Of a DNA stretch of 64,000 nucleotides, positions 35,513-43,896 are shown one piece after another (within the stretch, counting starts at the first letter, position 1; each line of letters starts with the position of its first letter). This DNA is from Cellulophaga omnivescoria (lineage in GTDB: Bacteria > Bacteroidota > Bacteroidia > Flavobacteriales > Flavobacteriaceae): assembly GCF_001999725.1 (NCBI RefSeq), contig NZ_MDDP01000050.1, positions 164,155 through 228,154 of the forward strand, given 5' to 3'. Below the pieces are notes generated by a model. That model saw nothing but the letters and a program-made list of their open reading frames with translations, was not told where the DNA came from and did not search any database. The translations under genes and the position numbers were made by a program.

Positions 35513-35579
35513 CTGTTTTCAGGGATAGTCATTTCACTAACTAATGGGATTGTCATACTAAATAATAATATAAACTTTG
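35513..35579 (+). promoter_or_regulatory. Conserved 28-bp element (copy A) and promoter of the kinase/regulator operon
   Basis: CTGTTTTCAGGG (35513-35524) and TTTCACTAA (35532-35540) are identical, with identical spacing, to copy B at 38301-38328. A -33 TTG (35550-35552) is followed 19 nt later by AAACTTTG (35572-35579). Element start to TTTG is 63 nt, as in copy B. Likely binding site of the response regulator encoded downstream. Confidence 0.68.
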
Positions 35580-35661
35580 TAAACACTATTAAAACTAACT
35601 GTTAGAACTTCTTAATTAGAATAAATTAAGAAAATAACAATCAAATATTAAATCATCTTTT

Positions 35662-37653
35662 TTGATTACCACCAAATCTTCATACAACCTAAAGAAATAT
35701 AGTAAGCTTAAATACTTTTTATTATATTTTATAATTGCAACCTTTCAATTAGCTGCAGCACAAGAAAAAGATAGTTTAAATAAAGAAGATAATCCTTCCT
35801 TTTTTTCTTTTTCATGGTCAAAAATTCAAAAAGACAAAACTTTACAACCTTTATATGATGCATTAAAAGATGCAACATTTGGAGCACAAAGATTCTCAGT
35901 ATTTGATCAGCTTATAGAACACCACGCCAAAAAAGCAAATACCGATTCCGTTTTACATTATGGGAATTTATATGTACAAGAATTAGGAAATTGGGATAAA
36001 CCGGAAAAAGATAAAAAATTTTTATATGCCAAAGCATATTATTTTATGTCTGTTGGTAGTTCGTTAAACGGACTAGTAGACAAGTCTATTGAGTGGAACA
36101 TAAAAGGATTACAGGAAGCCGAATTTATTAATGACTCTCAGTATATATATTTACATAAAGTTAGTCTGGCAAAAAATTACATTGCTCAAAACAATATAGA
36201 TAAAGCCATAAAACTACTTCAAGAAAGCATAGCAATTTACAATAAACAGCAACCAACAACTACCTATAAAGCATTTATGCAACTAGGCAATGCTTATTCC
36301 AAAAAAGAAGAATATAACAAAGCAGAAGAATACTACAACTCATCTTTAGAGCTTGCAAAACAATTTAAAGATTTAGAATCAGAATTAGAAACCAAACTTC
36401 ACAAAGCCAAACTTTTAGAAGTAAATAAAGAATACAACAAAGCCATACAAATGTATGCGCAAATAAGTAACCAAGCAAAAGCCAATAATTTTAATGCTAT
36501 TTATTATGAGGGTGCATTACTAGTAGCTAAATTGTATTATAAATTAGAAGAGTATAATATTGCTAACGTTGGCCTCACTATGGCTTACATTAATGCCGTA
36601 GATCATGAAAACTTACAATTTCAAAGAGAATCACTAATTATACAAGCAAGAAGCTTTTACAAACAAGAAGATTATAAAAATGCCTATGCAACAATGACAC
36701 AACTTTTTGGAGTTTTAAATGAGATAAAAGACAAACAACAAAGAGAAATTATAAAGGAACTAGAGATACAATACGAAACCATAAAAAAAGAACAAGCTAT
36801 TTCTGACTTAAAAGAGGACCAAATAAAACAACAAGCCGAGCTAGATAGGCAAAAAACTATTAAAGCAGCTTTTTTAATCGGCTTTTTAGTAATTCTTATT
36901 CCTGTAATTGCCCTACTCTATACCTATTACCAAAAAATGCAAGCTCAAAGTGAACTTGCTAAAAAGAACGAAGAAATTAACAACCAAAAAGTAACAACTC
37001 TAAAACAAGAACAGGAATTAAAGTTAATAAAAGCCGCAATTGAAGGACAAGATGAGGAACGAAAGCGTATAGCCCAAGAATTACACGATAGTATTGGTGG
37101 TAATTTAGCTGGAATAAAATTACAGCTTGCTAGCGTAAAAGAAAAAACCAGTACATTACATACCATATCTGGTCAGTTAGATGAAACCTACCAATTGGTT
37201 AGAGACATCTCTCACACCCTAATACCAAAAAAGTTTAGACAAGACGATTTTACACAGCTTATAAAAGAATATGCTAAATCTATTACAAGCACTGGCAAGC
37301 TAAATGTAGAGTTTTACCCTCACCCAGAAGAAAAAATAAATACCATTAATGAAATGGTAAAAATGGAGTTGTTTAAAATTATTCAAGAATTAATGACAAA
37401 CACTCTTAAACACGCCAAAGCATCTAATACAGATATACACCTAAATTACTTTGAAGATAGCATTACTTTGCTTTTTGAAGACAACGGTAAAGGATTTGAT
37501 ACAAGCAAAAACGGAGAAGGTATTGGATTTAAAAATATTAAAAGTAGAATAGAAAAACTAAACGGTACTTTACACATAGATTCTGCTGTAAACAGAGGAA
37601 CAGTAATATCTATAGAAATACCAATAAAAAACACAACCAATGGTAACATATAA
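35662..37653 (+). CDS. TPR-containing sensor histidine kinase (HisKA_3/NarX type)
   Basis: A 663-aa membrane kinase. Signal peptide (about 1-34, ending LAAAQ), a periplasmic region with TPR-like repeats (about 100-360), one TM helix (401-423) and a coiled coil. Then comes the HisKA_3 dimer domain with the phospho-acceptor H475 in DEERKRIAQELHDSIGG, and a HATPase domain with the N-box ELMTNTLKHA and G-box NGKGFD. No ATG occurs near the frame start, so TTG at 35662 is taken, giving a proper signal peptide and a leader of about 77 nt. The regulator gene overlaps its end by 14 nt. The TPR sensor with one TM is a Bacteroidota form; its ligand is unknown. Confidence 0.9.
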   Translation: MITTKSSYNLKKYSKLKYFLLYFIIATFQLAAAQEKDSLNKEDNPSFFSFSWSKIQKDKTLQPLYDALKDATFGAQRFSVFDQLIEHHAKKANTDSVLHYGNLYVQELGNWDKPEKDKKFLYAKAYYFMSVGSSLNGLVDKSIEWNIKGLQEAEFINDSQYIYLHKVSLAKNYIAQNNIDKAIKLLQESIAIYNKQQPTTTYKAFMQLGNAYSKKEEYNKAEEYYNSSLELAKQFKDLESELETKLHKAKLLEVNKEYNKAIQMYAQISNQAKANNFNAIYYEGALLVAKLYYKLEEYNIANVGLTMAYINAVDHENLQFQRESLIIQARSFYKQEDYKNAYATMTQLFGVLNEIKDKQQREIIKELEIQYETIKKEQAISDLKEDQIKQQAELDRQKTIKAAFLIGFLVILIPVIALLYTYYQKMQAQSELAKKNEEINNQKVTTLKQEQELKLIKAAIEGQDEERKRIAQELHDSIGGNLAGIKLQLASVKEKTSTLHTISGQLDETYQLVRDISHTLIPKKFRQDDFTQLIKEYAKSITSTGKLNVEFYPHPEEKINTINEMVKMELFKIIQELMTNTLKHAKASNTDIHLNYFEDSITLLFEDNGKGFDTSKNGEGIGFKNIKSRIEKLNGTLHIDSAVNRGTVISIEIPIKNTTNGNI

Positions 37654-38287
37654 CCTAATTATTGCAGACGACCATAAAATGTTTATAGACGGACTTACGA
37701 GTATTTTAGAAGATGCTCCTGAGTTTAATATTACTACAACCGCTAAAAATGGTGCACAAGTAGTAAAATATTTAGATATTAATGGTGCCGAAGACATTCA
37801 TTTATTAGTGACAGATTTAACTATGCCAGAAATGAATGGTATAGAATTAAACACTATCGTAAAAGAACGCTTTCCAGGCTTAAAAACACTAGTTGTTAGT
37901 ATGCATATAGATGGCGGTATGATAGACACACTAATTAGAGGTAATGTAGATGGTTATGTACCCAAAAATGCTGAAAAAGATGAATTACTAGAAGCCATTA
38001 GAACAATTATTGGTGGTGAAAAGTATTTTTCTACAGAAATTAAAAAAGCCTATACTGATGCTATGTTTGCCAGTAAAAAAGAAAAAGAAATTTCTTTAAC
38101 CAATAGAGAAAAAGAAGTTTTAAAACTTATTGCTGAAGAGTACACAACACAAGAAATTGCAGACGAGTTATTTTTAAGCAAGCATACAATAGAAAGTTAC
38201 CGTAAAAATTTAATATCTAAATTAAATGTAAAAAACTTAGCCGGCTTAACTAAACACGCAATAAAAATGGGGCTTCTAGACGATTAA
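37640..38287 (+). CDS. NarL/FixJ-type response regulator
   Basis: A 215-aa DNA-binding regulator. The receiver (about 1-125) has the acidic pair in ADDHKMF (D10, D11), the phospho-acceptor D59 in VTDLTMPEMNG, and the Lys in VPKNAEKD. The LuxR helix-turn-helix (about 150-212) shows LTNREKEVLKLIAEEYT and SKHTIESYRKNL. All key residues are present, so it should be switched on by the kinase, whose gene overlaps it by 14 nt. The shared 28-bp element ahead of this operon and ahead of the next gene is a likely target site. Confidence 0.93.
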   Translation: MVTYNLIIADDHKMFIDGLTSILEDAPEFNITTTAKNGAQVVKYLDINGAEDIHLLVTDLTMPEMNGIELNTIVKERFPGLKTLVVSMHIDGGMIDTLIRGNVDGYVPKNAEKDELLEAIRTIIGGEKYFSTEIKKAYTDAMFASKKEKEISLTNREKEVLKLIAEEYTTQEIADELFLSKHTIESYRKNLISKLNVKNLAGLTKHAIKMGLLDD

Positions 38288-38300
38288 GCCTCTGCCACCC

Positions 38301-38367
38301 CTGTTTTCAGGGTAATCATTTTCACTAATACAGGCGTATTCTTAGGCCTATAATAGCTTCATCTTTG
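38301..38367 (+). promoter_or_regulatory. Conserved 28-bp element (copy B) and promoter of the lipoprotein gene
   Basis: CCCTGTTTTCAGGG here forms a CCCTG/CAGGG inverted repeat directly after the regulator's stop codon, and TTTCACTAA follows at 38320-38328. CATCTTTG (38360-38367) is the -7-like element. Spacing from element to TTTG is 63 nt, equal to copy A. Confidence 0.66.
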
Positions 38368-38393
38368 TAGTGTATTTAAAAAAGCACTCAATT

Positions 38394-38786
38394 ATGAAAA
38401 CTAAATTATTTGTATCAGTATTAGCAACAGCATCACTTTTCTTATCTTGTAGTAACGATAAAAAAACCGCAGAACAAGCAAAAGCAAACGCAAATATTAA
38501 GTCGGATATTATTATTGAAAACACAAAAATAAGAACAGGTATTTCTGCAGAAGATGAAGAACGTTCTTTTATTATGGTAACAGGAAAATCTTTATTAGAT
38601 GGAACTGCCACCGTAAAAACAACAAACATTAAAGGAGAAGAAATACATTGTGAAAGCTTCCCTGCAAAAAAATTAATTAATCAAGAATACAAAACAGCAA
38701 ATTCTACTTTAAAAGAATCTCACATTATGGAAAATGTGCAAAATTATTTTGAGGTTAACCACAGTAGAGATTTAGCAAAGTCATAA
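38394..38786 (+). CDS. Small lipoprotein, function unknown
   Basis: A 130-aa predicted lipoprotein: signal MKTKLFVSVLATASLFLSC with lipobox ending at C19. The mature part is polar, with no family I recognise; GISAEDEERSFIMVTGKSLLDGTA is its central segment. The frame could start at 38370, but the promoter places the transcript start near 38373, so the ATG at 38394 is the real start and gives an ordinary signal peptide. Sharing of an upstream element with the kinase operon suggests that it is the output, or a feedback partner, of that system. Confidence 0.8.
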   Translation: MKTKLFVSVLATASLFLSCSNDKKTAEQAKANANIKSDIIIENTKIRTGISAEDEERSFIMVTGKSLLDGTATVKTTNIKGEEIHCESFPAKKLINQEYKTANSTLKESHIMENVQNYFEVNHSRDLAKS

Positions 38787-38809
38787 TAACATACTAAACA
38801 CTTACCACA

Positions 38810-38835
38810 AAAGCCACGCAAATTGCGTGGCTTTT
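38810..38835. terminator. Terminator of the lipoprotein gene
   Basis: A 26-nt perfect palindrome, AAAAGCCACGCAA followed by TTGCGTGGCTTTT. The innermost bases would form the loop. Confidence 0.88.
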
Positions 38836-38864
38836 ACATTATATATGCTCCATAAATTTTATCT

Positions 38865-39120
38865 AAAAGCTCCGCTTTTAAAACAAAAAATCCAAAATTA
38901 AAAATACAAGTAAACTGTTATAAATTTTACGAATAGGGATGAACTGCGCTTCGCTTGCTGATCCCTAAAAGCTCCGCTTTTAAAACAAAAAACCCAAAAT
39001 TAAAAATACAAGTAAACTGTTATAAATTTTACGAATAGGGATGAACTGCGCTCCGCTTGTTGATCCCTAAAAGCTCCGCTTTAAAAACAAAAAATCCAAA
39101 ATTAAAAATACAAGTAAACT
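38865..39120. repeat. 102-bp tandem repeat, 2.5 copies
   Basis: Units begin at 38865, 38967 and 39069 (period 102). Units 1 and 2 differ at three bases; the third stops after 52 nt. Each full unit holds AAAAGCTCCGCTTTT (itself an inverted repeat) and TAGGGAT...ATCCCTA arms round a 20-nt GC-richer core with GCGCTTCGC. No coding frame is supported. It occupies most of the 366-nt gap between the lipoprotein gene and tRNA-Arg. Confidence 0.92.
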
Positions 39121-39147
39121 TGATTTTTAATTTTGGATTTTTTGTTT
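39085..39147. terminator. Long hairpin, probable tRNA-Arg terminator
   Basis: A 25-bp perfect stem (39085-39109 and 39123-39147) is continued, past one bulged A, by CAAG/CTTG around a TAAA loop. It is AT-rich and lies 6 nt from the tRNA end. Its left arm belongs to the last tandem repeat unit. Confidence 0.7.
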
Positions 39148-39152
39148 ATTCG

Positions 39153-39226
39153 TGACCCCGGAGGGATTCAAACCCCCAACCCTCAGAGCCGAAATCTGAT
39201 GCGCTATTCAGTTGCGCCACGGGGCC
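39153..39226 (-). tRNA. tRNA-Arg (anticodon UCG)
   Basis: Cloverleaf of 74 nt: acceptor GGCCCCG/CGGGGTC, D arm TGGCGCAACTGAATAGCGCA, anticodon stem TCAGA/TCTGA with loop TTTCGGC (TCG), T loop GGTTTGAATCC. Discriminator A; no encoded CCA. Confidence 0.95.
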
Positions 39227-39247
39227 TTTTATTAGCTTATAAAAAAA

Positions 39248-39697
39248 TTAAGCTAATTTACTTTTTACTATAGTAGAAATTGTTTTACCATCTGCTTTAC
39301 CTGCCAACTGAGAAGATACCATACCCATAACTTTCCCCATATCTTTCATACCATCTGCGTTAGTTTTAGCTATTACATCATCTACCACTTTAGCTATATC
39401 ATCCTCAGACATTTGTTCTGGCAAAAACTGTGCAATTACTTCTGCCTGTGCCAGTTCTGGAGCAGCTAAATCTTCTCTCCCCTGTTCCTTATATATAGCA
39501 GCACTATCTTTACGCTGCTTTACCAACTTTTGTACAATTTTTATTTCTTCTTCTTCACTTAATTCTGTTTTTGCCCCTGACTCTGTCTGTGCCATTAACA
39601 AAACAGATTTTATAGCTCTTAACGACTCTAAAGCAACGCTATCTTTAGCTTTCATAGCTGTTTTCATTGCTGTCATTACATCTTGTTGTAAGCTCAT
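39248..39697 (-). CDS. GatB/YqeY domain-containing protein
   Basis: A 149-aa cytoplasmic helical protein of the YqeY family. It shares the C-terminal tRNA-contacting domain of the amidotransferase subunit GatB but is free-standing. Motifs: SLQQDVMTAMKTAMKAKD, ALRAIKSVLL, KLVKQRKDSAAIYKEQGR near 75-92, and MGKVMGMVSSQLAGKADGK near 120-138. Its function is unproven; a tRNA link is inferred from the fold. It follows ftsZ at 98 nt, behind a probable terminator. Confidence 0.92.
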   Translation of the reverse strand: MSLQQDVMTAMKTAMKAKDSVALESLRAIKSVLLMAQTESGAKTELSEEEEIKIVQKLVKQRKDSAAIYKEQGREDLAAPELAQAEVIAQFLPEQMSEDDIAKVVDDVIAKTNADGMKDMGKVMGMVSSQLAGKADGKTISTIVKSKLA

Positions 39698-39731
39698 AAT
39701 ATTTAATTTTTAGGAACACGAAGATAAAAAA

Positions 39732-39765
39732 ATAAACCCGAAAACAATTATTGCTTTCAGGTTTA
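39732..39765 (-). terminator. Probable terminator of ftsZ and the dcw operon
   Basis: On the minus strand ATAAACCTGAAA pairs with TTTCGGGTTTAT (one wobble pair), followed by T-rich sequence, 31 nt past the ftsZ stop. Confidence 0.6.
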
Positions 39766-39795
39766 TACACTAAATTATATAGTTTAAAAACTACA

Positions 39796-41769
39796 TTAAT
39801 CTACATTATCATGTAAAAAAGAATTATTAGAACGCAATTGAATATCGTCTCCGTCTTCACTTAACGTTGTTCTAGAAATTCTGTTTTCAGGATTGTTCTG
39901 ATTTAAATCTACTCCCTGACGTAAATAAGCTGGCTTTTTCTCCATATCATTTACGGTGTTAATATTGTTTTTAAACTTATGGTTAAAGTCTTTTAATTTC
40001 CTTCTACGCTCATCTGCTCTGTTTCTTAACAAATCTTCAATAGGAGTGTTCATTGGGTCTACTTCTATCTCTTTTTCTTCTGGAGCAGGAGTAGGTGCTG
40101 GAGCCGGTGCTTGAGTTGCTTTTGGTGCCACAGTTTTTTTCTCAAAAGCCAATGCCTCATCTATTATTTTAGGCTCTGCCTTTTCTGCTTTAGATTTAGC
40201 GCCTGTAAGCTCTTTTTCTAACTCCATATAGTCATCTAAACTATATCTTTTTTCTCCTTCTTTATTGTACTCTAATACAGGAACAACCTCTACATGATCT
40301 TTAACATCAATATTATTTACATCTTCATCATCTAAGCTAAATGTAATAGTATGCTCTTCCTCCTCTTCTTCAACTTTTTGTTCCTTACGCGGAATATCAA
40401 AACTAAATGCAAATTGATCTTCTTCTTGCACAACCTTTACTTCTTCTGCATCTACAACGTCAAAATCTCTTACATCTACAATAACAAAATCATCTTCTTT
40501 AGGAGTCTCTGCTACTACTTCATCATAAAAAACATTAAAGCTTTTAATAAAATTTGTTGTAGGTATTAAATCCATTTCTGGTTTTTCATCCTCAAACAAA
40601 GTATGTTTAATTACCTCCGGTTCTGCAGGAGCAACTTCCTTTTTAACAGGAGTAGTTTCTGGCTCAACCACTTCATAAACAACATTTGCATTGTTTGGTG
40701 TTAAGTTGTGGGTGGCCTTCTGCTCGTCTTCTAGAGTATGAATTATTTTTTTAGATTCTGTATTTACAATATCGTCTTGCTGATCTACATTAAAACCCGT
40801 AGCAATAACTGTAACAGCAATTGCATCTCCTAGGTTTTCATCTTCACCAACACCCATAATAATGTTAGCTCCGTGGCCAGCTTCTGTTTGTATATGATCG
40901 TTAATTTCACCTATTTCATCAATAGTAATTTCCTGAGCACCAGAAACTATTAACAACAATACGTTTTTAGCACCAGCAATTTTATTATCATTTAATAAGG
41001 GTGAATCTAATGCTTTCATAATAGCCTCTTGCGCTCTAGAAGATCCAGAAGCATTTGCAGAGCCCATAATTGCGGTACCACTGTTTGATAGTACCGTTTT
41101 AGCGTCACGTAAATCTATATTTTGTGTATAATGATGAGTTATAACCTCTGCTATACCACGAGCAGCAGTTGCTAAAACTTCATCTGCCTTAGAGAAACCG
41201 GCTTTAAAGCCTAAATTACCGTATACTTCTCTAAGTTTATTATTATTAATAACAATTAATGAGTCTACATTAGCACGAAGTTTTTCTATACCAGTCTGAG
41301 CTTGCTGGCATCTCATTTTTCCTTCGAACTGAAAAGGCATTGTAACAATACCCACTGTAAGGATATCCATACCTTTTGCTTGTTTTGCTATTATTGGAGC
41401 AGCACCTGTACCTGTACCACCACCCATACCAGCAGTAATAAAAACCATTTTAGTATTAGAATCTAACATACTTTTTATGTCTTCCATACTTTCTATGGCA
41501 GCTTGCTCACCAACCTCTGGGTTGGCACCCGCACCTAAACCTTCTGTTAAGGTAACACCTAATCTTATTTTATTAGGCACTGTACTGTTTTCTAATGCTT
41601 GTGAGTCTGTATTACAAACAATAAAATCTACACCATTTATTCCGGCTTGGAACATGTGATTTATTGCGTTACTACCACCGCCACCAACACCAATGACTTT
41701 TATTACGTTACTTTGATTTTTAGGCAAATCAAAAGAGATATTACTTTCTAATTCAGTGTTCTTGCTCAT
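39796..41769 (-). CDS. ftsZ: Cell division protein FtsZ with long C-terminal extension
   Basis: Tubulin-like GTPase that forms the division ring. The GTP-binding core (about 15-330) has GVGGGGSNAINHM near 27-39, the GGGTGTG signature near 113-119, and the T7 loop NVDQQDD near 325. At 657 aa it is far longer than the usual 380-400: a linker of some 300 residues rich in Glu, Val, Lys and Pro (with PAPAPTPAP near 560) leads to the conserved end DIQLRSNNSFLHDNVD, presumably the FtsA-binding tail. Such long tails are known in Flavobacteriia. Last gene of the dcw cluster, 45 nt after ftsA. Confidence 0.97.
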   Translation of the reverse strand: MSKNTELESNISFDLPKNQSNVIKVIGVGGGGSNAINHMFQAGINGVDFIVCNTDSQALENSTVPNKIRLGVTLTEGLGAGANPEVGEQAAIESMEDIKSMLDSNTKMVFITAGMGGGTGTGAAPIIAKQAKGMDILTVGIVTMPFQFEGKMRCQQAQTGIEKLRANVDSLIVINNNKLREVYGNLGFKAGFSKADEVLATAARGIAEVITHHYTQNIDLRDAKTVLSNSGTAIMGSANASGSSRAQEAIMKALDSPLLNDNKIAGAKNVLLLIVSGAQEITIDEIGEINDHIQTEAGHGANIIMGVGEDENLGDAIAVTVIATGFNVDQQDDIVNTESKKIIHTLEDEQKATHNLTPNNANVVYEVVEPETTPVKKEVAPAEPEVIKHTLFEDEKPEMDLIPTTNFIKSFNVFYDEVVAETPKEDDFVIVDVRDFDVVDAEEVKVVQEEDQFAFSFDIPRKEQKVEEEEEEHTITFSLDDEDVNNIDVKDHVEVVPVLEYNKEGEKRYSLDDYMELEKELTGAKSKAEKAEPKIIDEALAFEKKTVAPKATQAPAPAPTPAPEEKEIEVDPMNTPIEDLLRNRADERRRKLKDFNHKFKNNINTVNDMEKKPAYLRQGVDLNQNNPENRISRTTLSEDGDDIQLRSNNSFLHDNVD

Positions 41770-41814
41770 ACTGTTATTTTACTGAGTTATTTTTTCAATT
41801 TTTCTATTTATGCG

Positions 41815-43173
41815 TTACTCTGCATTATCTAAAAAGTCTTTCAACTTATCAGACCATTTTTCAAAAATGGATTTACGTTCTGGTTTCACTTCTTTTTTGG
41901 TTGATGTGGTATTTGGTTCTTCTGTTTGGAAACCTTCTTCTGTTTGATTACTCTCTACTATTTCTTCTTTTTCTGTTTGAGCCTCTTCTAATGCTAATTC
42001 TTTGTTTTTAGCATTAGTTTCAATTGCGTTCATTAACAACCCTACACCTGTTGCGTATAACGGACTTGCTATATCTTGGGTAGAGTCTCCTGCTAAATGC
42101 TCATTAGGATACCCTATTCTTGTATCCATACCAGTTATATATTCTACCAATTGCTTTAAATGTTTTAACTGGCTACCACCACCTGTTAAAACAATACCAC
42201 CAATTAGTTTCTTTTTTTGGTCTTCATGGCCATAATTTTTTATCTCCATATACACCTGCTCTATGATCTCTACAACACGAGCATGTATAATTTTAGAAAG
42301 ATTTTTAAGTGTAATTTCTTTAGGCTCTCTACCTCGTAATCCTGGTATAGAAACTATTTCATTATCCTTATTTTCTCCTGGCCAAGCAGACCCAAATTTA
42401 ATTTTTAATAGTTCGGCTTGTTTTTCAATAATAGAACAGCCTTCTTTTATATCTTCTGTTATAACATTTCCTCCAAAAGGAATTACAGCAGTGTGCCTTA
42501 TAATACCATCTTTAAAAATAGCAACATCTGTTGTACCACCTCCTATATCTATTAATGCAATACCAGCTTCTTTTTCTTCTTGGCTTAGTACAGCATTTGC
42601 AGATGCTAAAGGCTCTAACGTTATACTACCTAAATCTAAGCCAGCGCTTTTAATACACCTACCAACATTTTTAATAGATGATACCTGCCCAACTACTACA
42701 TGGAAATTAGCTTCTAACCTACCACCATACATACCAATTGGCTCTTTAATTTCTGCCTGCCCATCTACCTTATATTCTTGTGGTAACACATGAATAATTT
42801 CTTCTCCAGGAAGCATAATTAATTTGTAAACTTGGTTTACAAGTATATCTACATCATCTTCATTAATAACCTGCTCAGAGTCTGGTCTTGTAATGTAATC
42901 ACTATGTTGCAAGCTACGTATGTGTTGCCCAGCAATACCAACCACAACAGAACTAATTTTTAAACCAGAAGTAGCCTCTGCTTCTTCTACCGCTTGTTGT
43001 ATAGATTTTATAGTTTGTGTAATATTATTTACCACACCTCTATGTACACCAAGGCTTTTAGATTTACCAATACCTAAAACTTCAATTTTACCATACTCGT
43101 TTTCTTTACCAATTATGGCTACAATCTTTGTTGTCCCTATGTCTAATCCTACTGAATATTTACCTGGCTCCAT
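41815..43173 (-). CDS. ftsA: Cell division protein FtsA
   Basis: Actin-like ATPase that ties FtsZ to the membrane; 452 aa. Phosphate-1 motif GLDIGTTKIVAIIG near 9-22, phosphate-2 motif IDIGGGTTDVAIFKDG near 207-222, adenosine motif GGIVLTGGGSQLKHL near 325-339. A charged linker (Glu/Thr-rich, about 395-435) leads to the C-terminal amphipathic membrane helix FEKWSDKLKDFLDN. It follows ftsQ with 3 nt between. Confidence 0.96.
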   Translation of the reverse strand: MEPGKYSVGLDIGTTKIVAIIGKENEYGKIEVLGIGKSKSLGVHRGVVNNITQTIKSIQQAVEEAEATSGLKISSVVVGIAGQHIRSLQHSDYITRPDSEQVINEDDVDILVNQVYKLIMLPGEEIIHVLPQEYKVDGQAEIKEPIGMYGGRLEANFHVVVGQVSSIKNVGRCIKSAGLDLGSITLEPLASANAVLSQEEKEAGIALIDIGGGTTDVAIFKDGIIRHTAVIPFGGNVITEDIKEGCSIIEKQAELLKIKFGSAWPGENKDNEIVSIPGLRGREPKEITLKNLSKIIHARVVEIIEQVYMEIKNYGHEDQKKKLIGGIVLTGGGSQLKHLKQLVEYITGMDTRIGYPNEHLAGDSTQDIASPLYATGVGLLMNAIETNAKNKELALEEAQTEKEEIVESNQTEEGFQTEEPNTTSTKKEVKPERKSIFEKWSDKLKDFLDNAE

Positions 43174-43176
43174 AAC

Positions 43177-43896
43177 TTAAATTTTGGTACACACTACTTG
43201 ATTATTGTACTCTAAACTAACAGCTTTATAACTACCTAAAGCTTTATCTTTTATTGCTTTACTATAAAAAGCTTTGTAATTATTAAACTTAGCTTTTAAA
43301 TTTTCTACCTTACCTAAATTAACTACATAATCCTCTAACCTAAGCTTAAGCTGAAAATCGTTTTCATCTGCAATATGAATACCAATAATATTTTTCTTTA
43401 AAAAATCATCAGAATTAATAAAATTCAAAAAAGCAAAGCAATTTTGAAGGCTATTATCTGTAATTTTTCCAGTAATAATTGGCACTCTTGCAGAGTGGTT
43501 ACTAGATAAAGGCATACGCTTACCCTCGTCATCCAAATAAAAATTTGAATTTCCTTGAATACGCCCTATTGGTTTACGTTGTACAATTTTAGATATAAGT
43601 TCCCCATTTACAGTAAGATAAACCTGAGCACTCTTCACCATTTTATTGGCTTCTAAAACCTTTTCTACTTTATTCAAAACTAGCGCATCTTTTGGCACGT
43701 TTGTAAGACTTCCTAAATTTTGTATTAACAATTTATTAACCATCTGTTGAGTTATAAACAAATTGTCTTCACCTAAAAACTCAACTTTAGTTTTTACTAT
43801 TTTTTTAGATTGATGTCTAACACCTGTAAAAGCATACACTCCTAATAACAAGAGCAATAGAAACACCAATTTTATGTAGTTCCAGTTTACTTTCAT
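43177..43896 (-). CDS. ftsQ: Cell division protein FtsQ (DivIB)
   Basis: A 239-aa bitopic divisome protein: TM helix at about 7-24, then a POTRA-like domain with LIQNLGSLTNVPKDALVLNKVEKVL and a beta domain with YLDDEGKRMPLSSNHSARVPIITG. The sequence is divergent, as FtsQ usually is; identity rests on the YLDDEG...MP motif and on its place between murC and ftsA. It starts inside the last codons of murC (4-nt overlap), so translation is coupled. Confidence 0.88.
   Translation of the reverse strand: MKVNWNYIKLVFLLLLLLGVYAFTGVRHQSKKIVKTKVEFLGEDNLFITQQMVNKLLIQNLGSLTNVPKDALVLNKVEKVLEANKMVKSAQVYLTVNGELISKIVQRKPIGRIQGNSNFYLDDEGKRMPLSSNHSARVPIITGKITDNSLQNCFAFLNFINSDDFLKKNIIGIHIADENDFQLKLRLEDYVVNLGKVENLKAKFNNYKAFYSKAIKDKALGSYKAVSLEYNNQVVCTKI

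Noticed and set aside
38865..39120. CRISPR array
   Set aside because: The units are contiguous 102-bp tandem copies with no unique spacers, and there are no cas genes.
39881..39891. A further CTGTTTTCAGG match to the 28-bp regulatory element
   Set aside because: It lies inside ftsZ near its end, without the TTTCACTAA block or a -7 element at the right distance; chance match.
42263..42793. A 176-codon frame antisense to ftsA
   Set aside because: Ser/Ile-rich shadow of a well-conserved gene, with no promoter or start signal of its own.
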